This document shows positions 36,541 to 46,500 of a stretch of DNA of 64,000 nt, in pieces. The position numbers were made by a program, and so were the translations under genes. Within the stretch, counting starts at the first letter, position 1. Each line of letters begins with the position of its first letter. The notes below the pieces were generated by a model, which searched no databases, was not told where the DNA came from, and worked only from the letters and a program-made list of their open reading frames with translations. This DNA is from Corticium candelabrum (lineage: Eukaryota > Porifera > Homoscleromorpha > Homosclerophorida > Plakinidae): positions 948,621 through 1,012,620 of the forward strand of contig NC_085098.1 in the NCBI RefSeq assembly GCF_963422355.1. Direction: 5' to 3'.

Positions 36541-37530
36541 ATCCCGTTCTCCGCACAGGCAGATTAATAAAATTAGCAGCCAGACGAAATTCTCATTGAG
36601 AGTTACATCCCGTTCAATTATATCCCGTTCTGAGAATTAGCAAGAATTGAGTATCCCAATGCATGCAAATTTATGTTGTTGCATGAGTATCCCGTTCTAA
36701 TTTATTATGAAGTGTATCTCTGAAAATTATCAGCTGGACAGAATTCTCATGAAGAATTTCGTTCAGAGTTATATCCCGGTCAATGGTATCCCGTTCTGAG
36801 GCTATTGATTGTTAAATAGCTAATATCCCATTGAAGACAAAGAAAATTTAGTGGAGTGTCCCGTTTCCAAAAATCGATTGGTTGAAGCCATTTTGACAGT
36901 CTCGTTGGACGCCGCGTTACTCGAAGACGCTGCTGCCGTTTGCGAGGAACAGGTGCATCAAACTTGGCATCTATTTGACGCGAATCCCGTTACCGAGCAG
37001 CATAGACTGGAAGTTACGTACTCACCCGGATAATCCGGTCCCCGTATCTCCACGACTCGTACCGACTCTCGCCATTTCGACAGTCACTCTGAACGTCGCC
37101 ACTTTGAAGACGTTGCTGGCGTTGCGGGAAACAGGTGTATCGAACGTGGCAGCTTTACTGGGCAAACGACTGTGGGCGGTATTTTGCAAGACCCGGATAT
37201 GAGCAAAAGTATCTTTCCCTTTTCGGCGTCGTCCGCAATAAACGACACGCTCCGTGCGTACCGTCCGACGTCGGTAACGTGCAGTTTAAATTCGGTGCAG
37301 ATCCGATACGCCGTTACGAAGATATTCGCGCGCGAGCGGAAACGGGTTTGAGGCGGGTTCCATCTGCTGACAATAGCGTCGTCACGGGAGAAGTATGGAA
37401 GACGACGACAGCTTCACTTTTGACCTCTATGGATTCGGCGTGCGCGAGCCAAATTCGGCAGAGATCGGAGGCGGGGCGGCGGAGCTAAGCGCGTACTCAC
37501 ATACAGACAGACAGACAGAGCTCTCCTTTA
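36541..37530 (-). mobile_element. Helitron-like non-autonomous repeat, family A, copy 3
   Basis: On the minus strand it starts near 37530 with TATATAAATAAAGGAGAGCT and a CTGTCTGTCTG tract. It carries AATTTGGCTCGCGCACGCCG (about 37455). It ends near 36541 with the hairpin CCTGTGCGGAGAACGGG. It lies directly downstream of copy 4 in the same orientation. Open frames across it (36851-37488) recur in other copies and are not called as genes. Confidence 0.62.
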
Positions 37531-37546
37531 TTTATATACTAGTCGT

Positions 37547-37997
37547 AGCTCACCATCCCGTTCTCCGCACGGGCAGATTGGCTATTAATATTACTAATGG
37601 TTAGTATATATACTACTGATTGCTAAGTGCATGAGTATCCCGTTCTAGGAATTTACAGAGAATTTCGTTCAGAGTTATATCCCGTTCAATTATATCCGTA
37701 TAATTATATGTATATTAAGTTCTGAGAAATTAGAAGGGATCAAGTATCTCATCAGGGCAGCAAAATCTTGAAAGTCACGTGCAGGTACTTACTCACTCGT
37801 ACTATTCGGCGGTCGACCCCTCGAGAGAGGACCCCTCGCAATCGGAGAATTCCGGCCACTTTACTGTCTGCAGGTACACAGGTTCGGCGTGCGCGAGCCA
37901 AATTCGGCGGAGATCGGACGCGGGGCGGCGGAGATACGCGCCTACTCACATACATACATACATACATACAGACAGACAGCTCGTCTTATATATATAC
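37547..37997 (-). mobile_element. Helitron-like non-autonomous repeat, family A, copy 4 (compact, about 450 bases)
   Basis: Minus strand: the GACGAGCTGTCTGTCTGTAT start near 37990 is followed by AATTTGGCTCGCGCACGCCG, a middle with GTCGACC and TCGAGAGG, tandem AACGGGATATAACTC-type boxes, and the 3' hairpin CCCGTGCGGAGAACGGG with ATGGTGAGCTACGACTAG at about 37584-37547. It is the clearest copy for defining both ends. Confidence 0.65.
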
Positions 37998-38024
37998 ATG
38001 TATATATACATATATATATATATA

Positions 38025-38470
38025 ACCCTAACCTTAAATTCCCGACTACAGGTCAGTCTAGGATAGATTCGTGCAAGTGACCAAACGGCGACGAAAAAGT
38101 CTCATGAAGTTCCGTCCCCCGTCCTTTTGCATTGTAGCTAGGGATTGTGTGTCCTTGACAACCGAGAAATACCTTCAGAAACTGAATGCCACCTACAGTC
38201 AACTATTCACACGTCCCGTACTACGCATGATCAATCCCTTACCACACTGTGCTGTATCTAGCACTGTAGATAATCAATGTTTGCCAATATCAATTTCTAA
38301 ATTAGTAAATACCATACCACTGTCGCGAAACGACGACGACTACCCCAGGCTTAGATACGTACTAGGAAGTTTGCATGTTTACTTCCATGACAGGGTTTCA
38401 ACAAATACGTATTGTCTAGCTAGGGGGCGGCGTTTCAAGAAACTCCGTTAGAACATACATACTCATCAAC
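38025..38470 (+). repeat. dispersed repeat, family B, copy 1
   Basis: About 75 percent identical by eye to 53045-53590. Shared blocks include GCCACCTACAGTCAACTATT, AATCAATGTTTGCCAATATC and AGTAAATACCATACCACTGT. The 126-codon frame at 38071-38451 is not kept open in the other copy, so it is probably not a gene. Confidence 0.75.
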
Positions 38471-38890
38471 ACGAGACGCTACCTACAGGTACCGTACAAC
38501 TAGTATTTATCTTTACGAGTGGTCAAAATTATTCACTTGCGACCCGTTACTTTACTTTTCACTAGAACGTGTGCGTCGTATGCAGAAGATGAAAGTTCTC
38601 TCAGTGAACACCTTAATTACGTAAAAGAGTGCCCTATGCAATGGTTCTTGTGTTCCAGTATGTCCCTTGCCAGGGGAAAAATTATTGCGTACTACTTTCA
38701 GCCTTTGGCAAGCTGAAGCTAATTAGGATTGCGTTAGCACAACATTAATTAGGCTGGTCATCGAAATGTTTTGTTGCTAGCTTATTGCACACAAGTGCGT
38801 GATCCCCGTCTGATTAGATATAGGGGTGGCCATTCATGTTGAGGAAAAAGTCAGTGACGCAGTAACGGGACTGGCCTCAAGAGATCTAGA

Positions 38891-38950
38891 CAGTGGCGGA
38901 TCTAGAATTTTGAAAAGGAGAGTCCATCAAGCAAGGCGCCATGCATGACT
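38891..38950. mobile_element. solo end of a hAT-like element
   Basis: CAGTGGCGGATCTAGAATTT is identical to the terminus of the hAT relic at 46501. No second terminus was found nearby. Confidence 0.6.
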
Positions 38951-39239
38951 GGCAGCATCAATGTGCACGTTTAAGCAACATCGGGTTTTATACGTATGAT
39001 TTACACGGACGTCATACAAGCACTGCACAGTCTGAGATTATTGAAATACATATATACCTTTGTCTCCTAAAACAAAGGACAGTTTATTCTTCTGGGATGT
39101 AATTTCCCAAATTCTTCGACAAGTTTTCTTAATTAATTGTGACTGAGATTTATGAATGTTCTCACACATCATTGTGACTATAAGTATGAAAGTAAACACT
39201 ATCAATTTGTTAGTTAGGCACTTTGAGTCATGGGTACAC

Positions 39240-40925
39240 CCAGGGTGGTAGATTGCATAACATGGCTAACAAAGCATTGCAACATTTTTGTCTCCCAAAA
39301 GGCTGAAGAAAAAAGAGAACACTAGGGAAAGTGTGTCCCTATATGTGGTGGTTTCCCTCCGAAAAAATATTTCTATGGCGGCCAACTGAGACCGAGTACA
39401 GACATCCTTTAAAGATAGTCGTATCCGTGAAACAATGTCTTCAATAGCTACAACGACTCCTTTCTCTCCGTCAGCTCTCTGAAGACCTCCATGGCAAACC
39501 TTAGTCATAATTGATCTCACTGTAAGAGCAATAGACACTTGTGGTAGACACGGCGACAGTTGCAAGCTATATCGACACGGCAAGCTTTCTGGATTTGATA
39601 TAGTGCGTTCGTTCAACTTCAACTCTTATCTTCTCTGGTTTGTTCGGCGTAGTTACAACGACAGCTGCGTCAACTTTTTCTGCCTTCGTGTCTCCTTCTT
39701 TTATCAATATAAGCCTGTCTGAATTAATTAAGAATAGAACAGTTTCTCCAACCATTCTAACTATAGCTGTTTTAGAGAAACTTTTGTCTAGCATACCCTT
39801 CAGCTCTCCTCTTGTTTTTCTAACACCCCTGTGTATAGACCAGTAACTACCGCAGCTCTGTCCAAATTTAAACGAGTAGATGGTCCTAACTTAGTAAGCT
39901 CTATCCAAGGTATCTTTTGGATACAACTTATCTCTGTGCCACCCTGCCATGGCATCTCTTCATTGATTAACTTCCATTGTAATTTCAGTGAGAGTATCAT
40001 GTGCAAGCTCAATGGCTTAAGCGTACGACCTTCAATGGTTACTATCACTCTGCTCTCTAGCTGCACTTCTAGGGTTTGTTTTTAGCTTGACTTGGTGTTT
40101 TACCATAATGCTTAAAATGTTTTTTGCTGTCCTTTTGTGATAGCCCATGTTTTGCAAGAGTAAGAGATGTTATGTGCTTCTTTGTCTCCTTAACCGATTC
40201 GTCCTTGCTGTTTTTGGTTGTGCCTGTGGCAAAATATGGTCTGGGCTTGACGACTTGTTCAGAGTTCAGACAGAAGACTTGTTCAAAGAGACAGGTTCCC
40301 TGCAGTCTGCTTTGGCAGAGTGATTACTTGCAGGTGATACACTAGTATCTTGACTGGTAACAAAAGCACTATTTGCTGTGTGATGCAAAGTAGCGCAAAA
40401 ATATGACAATAATGCTAAATCCCAAGCTACCGTTTGAGCGCCACTAGACAGTGCGTTTTGCACTTGACTGCTCAACTCATCAACAGCTTGAAAGCTTCCC
40501 CGTATACTACCACACCTCGATCCCTCCCTACGTTTGATTACCGTAATTTTAGAGTTGCGACAAAGAACCTAGCATAGCCTCTAAATTTTGGTAGAAAAGC
40601 ACAACCTATTCGCTTCAGTTTTAAGAAACAGAAACCTACCTAGACGCTAGAATCGAAACCATATATATAGCTAGTTGAAAGCCAGAATATCTTACCATTG
40701 AAAACGTCTGCAGCTGCTCAAGTTCTTATCTGTGCCTCAAATCTCCAGGAAACACCCTTTCACTTTTTCTATAGAGTCTGACTAGCCTGAGTGTGTCAGA
40801 GAAGAAAAGATATTTTGCAAACTCGCAATTACAATGCGTCCTTTAGACGCTTCGCTTACCTTCTGCAATGAGCCTGTGTAGTAGAAATTGCATGGCAATG
40901 ACCAAGAACCGTCTTCTTTCTCTCC
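39240..40925 (-). pseudogene. tandem pseudogene copy of the Deltex C-terminal-domain gene at 41.5-45.0 kb
   Basis: Minus-strand blocks align with the neighbouring gene in order. Exon-2-like sequence lies at about 40860-40690 (the same CTTGCAAACTCGCA and TCTGTGCCTCA blocks). Exon-3-like pieces follow: GAQTVAWDLALLSYFCATLH (about 40440-40380), MPWQGGTEISCIQKIPWIEL (about 39950-39900), MLDKSFSKTAIVRMVGE (39794-39740), VHCHGGLQ-like KVCHGGLQRADGEKG and AIEDIVSRIRLSLKDV (39520-39410). The frame changes at several points and contains stops, and the exons for the Deltex domain were not found downstream. It is a dead tandem duplicate lying just beyond the 3' end of its parent gene. Confidence 0.85.
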
Positions 40926-41476
40926 GTAGCTGCTATATCTCTAGTTAACGATCTTTGCATCTTTCAAGGCAATCCTATACAATACCAGAAAAATAGTCAA
41001 TATCATCAAAACGGCGTTGTCAGTGCGCTGCTGTCACGTGATTGTTAAACCTAACCACTTTTCTAAACCTACTACAATTTAAGTTAACAAAAGCGGTTTA
41101 GATTTAGAAGATAGCTGGTTTGTGGCAGGTGGAAACAGGTCAACCCCTAAACTATTATACCTTAACTTAGAACGACTTGTTGATGTGCGCTGCACTCCAA
41201 TTGCCCGTCCGTACCCTAGCTCGTCCCTCCGTCCACGAAGGCATGACTGTAATCCTAGAATAGACGCGTCTTGGCCAGTTTGTTATGATTAAGAAGTTGT
41301 CATAACCCTTAATTTTAAAAACGTCAGCTATATTTCTATTAATTCATAAAAGGGGCTAAATATTGTTTCACATGCACAGCAATCTACAGAACACACAAAA
41401 ACTGACGGTCTGCGAACAAAATGTTGACGCTAAAGTCTGAACATCGTTGTAACTATACTAGCTAACTAAAGCTGTC
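40926..41476. other. spacer between tandem macrodomain/Deltex copies
   Basis: No coding sequence is recognised. It must contain the 3' flank of the intact gene and the old 5' flank of the pseudogene. Confidence 0.4.
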
Positions 41477-44400
41477 TCAAGATAATCCAATTTTTTTCTT
41501 TCGGAGATCCTTCCTTAGACGCTGCAAATATTCTTCATCAGGATATCCATTCCTGAAATACAACACATTGATTACTTTCCAACCGAAATCGTTAGTAAGC
41601 GTACTTTTCACGTCCTCCAGACTGGTTTGTCTTGTGACTTATACCATTCCACCAAACACGGAATCCTTTGACTTCTTTAAGAGATAACGGATAAACAGCA
41701 AATGTGAGACCACTGTCAAATGCTGTTTTTAGCAATGGTAACAATTCATTGCCTTCCCGGTCGTAGGGCAAATATGCATTTGCAGTTAGTCCTTCGTAAG
41801 CCATTGCAGAATTCCCGTTGTAGTAGCCAGAAGGTATATGGTACGTGATCTCTATTGTGCCTACGCCTTCATGACCAGGCAAGCTTTCTTTAAGATGCTT
41901 ATAACTCATAGTTCCCGGTTGAATTTCTTTTGCAGTTCTTGTTTCTAGACAAAAAAGCATTTGACCTATTCTAAAGGCCGTATGTATAGATTTCCTAAGT
42001 GACTTACAGACGAAACAAAGAATACTTTTATTGTCTCACATATCAATAAACTTTTAAGCTTATAATAATTCTATACCGTATTCATTTGATTGACATTTAA
42101 TTGACATAAATCAGACAAACTATTGGCAACCAAAGAAAGCAATTAGACTAATCCAAAGCTGTTGCAAGTTTGCTGAAATGTTGTTTATGCTACCGCAGTG
42201 CTCACTGGACGACTTCGTGATCAAAGTCAAGTTACTACAGAGGCGAGAAGCGTATACGTGTACAACGCAAATGCGGCAGCTATTTTAGTTTCTCACGCTA
42301 GAAGAATGTACAGTTTGCAAACCAAGGTCCAATCAAGAATCAGCATCCGATGATCTAGCATTTGCAACGAGTTTGTTGCGCTCACTACAATACACTGTCA
42401 ACTCGAGCTTGTTCAAGTTACTAGTAGTGTAATGTTAGATCGTATTTGATCATTGGCACGTCAAGTTGACGTCTTCATATTATTTCTTCAAATCAAATGT
42501 GCTCCAGTCACTTCCAATTTGCGTAGCACCGAATCTAAATTACAGCTAGTGATTTCAAATCCACAACTTTAGACCATGTCAGAACAATATTGCGGCGTAG
42601 AATTTCAAATATAAACAATGTCAAATTCAATTTTGCTTGACTTTAATTTTTTCAAATTTGATTTGACATTCTCTAGCTTCATTTGAAAATGACATACCTC
42701 AAATTGTTCTGACTTAGTCCAAGGTTGATAAGACCGTCCGCGAATTTGATTTGACGTAATGTGAATTTGAAATCACTATAGCCGTCGGTTTGATTTGGCG
42801 TTTGTAATTTGAAGTGACTGGGAACTTATTTGATTTGATCGAATATGAAATTGATACGGCAATAATCAAACATCACACCAACTTCATGTGAAACCAAACA
42901 AACTAAGCTGAAGTTGACATAACATAAATTTGATGTGACAAAATAAAGCGTTCATTTATATGTGTGCAACGTAAATGAAATAATAAAGTTTGAATTGACA
43001 GACACCAAACGAAACGTGATGTGACTATACAAGTAAATTTGATCTAAAAATGTAGGTGCCAGCTACGAGAAAAGCTGGTACGAAGTTTGCAAAAGGACAC
43101 AAGTTTGTTAGAGAATCACGACTCCTGAAAATTCAATCTCAACTTCAAAATCAAAAATTAACGCGAAATGCGTATTGCTACGTTATGCAACTGTATTCGA
43201 AAGCCATAGTAATTTTTAGTTAGAACTAAAACAACATGTTTATTATCTTCAAACTTACCAGCTGGACAATTCCCTTCTGGACCAGATTGTAAACAGTAAA
43301 ATGCATCCGAATGGCCAGCACAATCGCTGTCCTCACAATCGACTGTTGAAGAGAAGCAACTGTTTGCTTCCCGACGAAATGACTGAAGCGAGTCCTTGTC
43401 TACAACAACCCTCACTTCTCGCACTGAAGTATTGGGATTGTCTTCAAAAAATGTTTGTATAGCGGTCAGCTGAGACCGAATAAAGACATCCTTTGAAGAC
43501 AATCGTAGCTGTGATCCAATGTCTTCAATAGCTACAACGGCTGCTTTCACTTCATCAGCTTTCTGAAGACCTTCATGGCAAACCTTAGTCACAATCTCTT
43601 GTATTTCTTTCTCACTGTACGAGCTAGACACTGTGGCACACACAGTGACAAGATACCGATACGGCAAGCCTTCTGATTTTTTTATTCCAACTTCAACCTT
43701 TTTCTTCTCTAGTTTGTCCAGCGCAGTTACAATGATAGCTACGTCAACTTTTTCTGAAATCGCGGCTCCTTTCTTTATCAATATAGACCTGTTTGAATTG
43801 AAAACTCCGACCATCTTGGCCACAGCAGTTTCAGTGAAGTTTTGTTCTAGCATGTCCTTAATTTTTGATCTTGCTCTTCTAACATCATTAGATAGACCAG
43901 TAACTACTACACAATTTTGTCCAAATGTGAACGAGTAGAGAGTCTTAAGGTCTTTCCATTGTATCTTTCGCATCCAACTTATATCTGTGCTACCTTGCCA
44001 TAGCATCTCCTCACAAGTTAGATCTTTCTCAACATCTCTTGCAATTTCAGTGAGAGCAGCACGAGCGAGCTCAACCTCTTGAGCGTCAGAACCATCAATG
44101 GTCACTATCACGCTGCTATCTGCAACTGCAGGGTTCCTTTTGATCTCAACTTGGTATTTTCCCTTAACAGTTAGAATGCGTTTTTCCAGCTTTATAGTAA
44201 TAATAGTCCATGTTGTCTTAGCTAATTCTAGGTTAAGAGATGTGTGTTTGTCTGTGTCCGCAACCGTTCCTACAGCTACAGAATCATTGTCGCTGTTTAT
44301 GCTTGAGCCTGTGGTAAACCTGTCTGAGTTTGGCAACTGAGGAGTTATCTCAGCAGGTTCTCTGCAGTCTGGATTGTCAGAGTGATTACTTGCAGGTGAT

Positions 44401-45007
44401 AAAATAGTATCTTGGCTATTACCATCAGCAGTATTTGCTGTGTGATCTATAGTAGCGCAAAAATTCGGTGAGAATGCCAAATTCCAAGCAACCGTTTGAG
44501 AGCCTCTAGACACTGCTGTTTGCAGCTGACTGCTCAACTCATCAACAGCTTGAAAGGTTCCCCTTACTACCACACCTTCTCCCTCCTTACGGTCGATTGC
44601 CGTAATCTTTGAGTTGCGACAAAGAGTCATAAAATTTTTTAAACCGTAGAAAAGCACAACGTCTCTAGATAGAGTAGCTTCAGTTTCAAGAAACAGAGAC
44701 ATCTACATAACGTTTGAATGGCTATAATCGTTAGTTCATTAAACCACGCGTGTTTGCCAGAATGCCTCACCTCTGAAGACGACTGCAACTGTTTAGGTTC
44801 CCGTCTGTGCCTCACATCTTCAGACCACGCCCTCTCACTTTTCCTGGTTGAAAACAGACCCAAACCGCCAGGGCGTTGCAGAGAAGAACTTCCTACAAAT
44901 GATATCTTGCAAACTCGCATCCATAGCCTTCAGATGTTTCGCTTACCTGCTGCCTTGCCTGCAGAGTTTTGACCGCGGCCACGTGCTCTACCTTGTCCAC
45001 TAGCCAT
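41477..45007 (-). CDS. Deltex-family protein: degenerate macrodomain plus Deltex C-terminal domain (DTX3L-like)
   Basis: Five exons join in frame with GT-AG borders: 45007-44947, 44892-44771, 44702-43259, 41944-41605 and 41552-41477, giving 680 residues. The start is MASGQGRARGRGQ, an RG-rich tail. Residues about 62-360 are KH/RRM-like alpha-beta repeats as in PARP14-type proteins. Residues 362-511 align with the macrodomain of the gene at 56.5 kb but lack its ADP-ribose loop (IIVTALDKL replaces IVNAANRN). A Cys/His stretch (about 510-541, CEDSDCAGH and NCPA) looks like a RING remnant. Residues 543-680 form a full Deltex C-terminal domain: QPGTMSY, SLPGHEGVGTIEITYHIPSG, AYLPYDREGNELLPLL, WWNGISHKT and NGYPDEEYL. 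This domain in DTX proteins binds ADP-ribose/NAD+ and works with the RING to ubiquitinate targets. The usual IHHKT is ISHKT here. Catalytic activity is doubtful without a full RING. Confidence 0.8.
42490..42836. mobile_element. MITE-like inverted repeat inside intron 3 of the Deltex-type gene
   Basis: The left end has AAATCAAATGTGCTCCAGTC and then ACTTCCAATTT. The reverse-complemented right end has AAATCAAATAAGTTCCCAGT and then CACTTCAAATT. Further mirrored blocks are TAGTGATTTCAAAT / ATTTGAAATCACTA and GTCAGAACAAT / ATTGTTCTGAC. It is AT-rich with no coding capacity. Confidence 0.65.
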
Positions 45008-45818
45008 TAGAGCCGAACGACTTCAGTGAATTGCTTCTAAAAGTTTGTGTGACTTGAGTCAGGCCTCAGCTTACTAGGCGACTCACGTTTATCGACTCGA
45101 CCGTCTCCGCACAGGCGTGTGACTGTCTGTGATTTGCATTTCCTGTAATCCGGGATAAGTTCGAAGAGCAAGACTGTTCGCGTAAGTATTTAGGGTTTAA
45201 AGTGGCGTCTGCAGGCTTTTCTGGCTAGCTAAGGTTTCAGTTGCAAACAGATAAGTGACAGCTTAAGTGGTGACTGTGGTGACTTGACTTCCAGAATGAA
45301 GAATCACTTTCGCGCTTGATTCAATACCTAGAGATAACGGACAGCCGACACATGATTCTAAACTGATTCTCCTACATTGTAATAATTGAGTATATAGGTC
45401 TATATCGAAAGTCTGTCTTCTGGCTTGGATTTTACGGAATGTCTGCGTCTAATAGTAGAAGAATGCATTTTACGTGCCAAAGAGCTTTGTTGTGCTGTTT
45501 TTAGTGCTCGCTTTCTGCTTTCTGTTTCTGCCTTGGTTTACCTAAATAACAACGGTTATTTATCACTAGGCTCCAGGAGCTGTACTAGGAATTCTTAAAG
45601 TGGTGTCCGCATTTAAAAGAGGGTGTGGTCATTAGCTTTATTCCTGTATGTAAGATGATACTAATCAAGTGTATTAAATTTGGTGTCCACTGTTCTATTT
45701 TGGATTGCCATATATGTAGTAATAAAGGTGCAAGCTCCTGCGTGTGCCACTTGCTGGTACTGGAATTTCTCATGGAGACCACACGCTCTCATCAGAGCTG
45801 TATATAGACTCTCATGAT
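45008..45818. other. 5' flank of the Deltex-type gene, non-coding
   Basis: No gene is recognised. The promoter of the minus-strand Deltex-type gene should lie in the first few hundred bases, but no core element is clear. Confidence 0.4.
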
Positions 45819-45901
45819 AGTCTCGCGTAGCCAGACCTTTTCCCGCGTCATACTTTCGCGAAAGTGTACGACGTGGGAAAAGGGTCTGGCTACGCGAGAC
45901 T
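45819..45901. mobile_element. 83-base near-perfect palindrome (hairpin MITE)
   Basis: The arms AGTCTCGCGTAGCCAGACC and GGTCTGGCTACGCGAGACT are exactly complementary. The inner parts (TTTTCCC / GGGAAAA and ACTTTCGC / GCGAAAGT) extend the stem to about 40 pairs with few mismatches. The arm sequence resembles the repeat at 15809 and the piece near 55685. Confidence 0.85.
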
Positions 45902-46049
45902 GCCTTCATGGAACACTTTGAATTCGCGCCCCAAGATCTGTCCTCACGTACGGCGAAAGTCTGGCACGCGGGACTAGCTGCCATCCAGGTGCTCACCACG
46001 TATTTAAACCCATGGCTAACAAGTTTTATAAAAGGTGCACATTTCGACA

Positions 46050-46208
46050 ATTAGAGCATTAAGAATTCAGTGAATCTATCGACCAGTTTGTAACCAAGTT
46101 ACGACAACAAGCTGAGAGATGTCAGTATGCTGATGTTTATCAAATTATTTTAGATCAACTCATACAGAGGTGCAGAAATGCCAAAGTCCGCTGCATGCTT
46201 TTAGAATA
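46050..46208 (+). pseudogene. gag fragment of an LTR retrotransposon
   Basis: The plus strand reads ESIDQFVTKLRQQAERCQYA and IILDQLIQRCRN, a pattern typical of the capsid region of Ty3/Gypsy gag. It ends at a TAA just before an oppositely oriented zinc-knuckle fragment. Short and truncated. Confidence 0.6.
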
Positions 46209-46500
46209 AGGTAATGATCTGACAAGTTGTCATCACTGTCCTCAGGATATTCACTTTTAGCTACGTCAACTCGTGTAGTAAAATTGACTTTCTCAGACGA
46301 TCGACCTTTTGCTCTTGGTCGTACACTGTGTAGCAAAATGACCCTTGACATGACATCTCTTGCATGTGGTACCGCTTGCTGGACACTCAGGATCACTCGC
46401 AAAATGGCCACTTCTTCCACACCGATAACAAAGCCTGTCTCTTCGACGACTGACAGGTCTGGTAGACGAGATGTGCTTCCGTGTATCGTGACCTCCCACT
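46209..46500 (-). pseudogene. gag zinc-knuckle fragment of an LTR retrotransposon
   Basis: On the minus strand two CCHC knuckles lie in one frame: CYRCGRSGHFASDPEC and CKRCHVKGHFATQC, both C-x2-C-x4-H-x4/5-C. The frame stops soon after (KSKRSIV). Its upstream side is cut exactly by the hAT terminus at 46501. It faces the plus-strand gag capsid fragment, as if the gag had been internally inverted. Confidence 0.7.

Noticed and set aside
45661..46050. 129-codon minus-strand frame
   Set aside because: It runs through the 83-base palindrome and matches no family.
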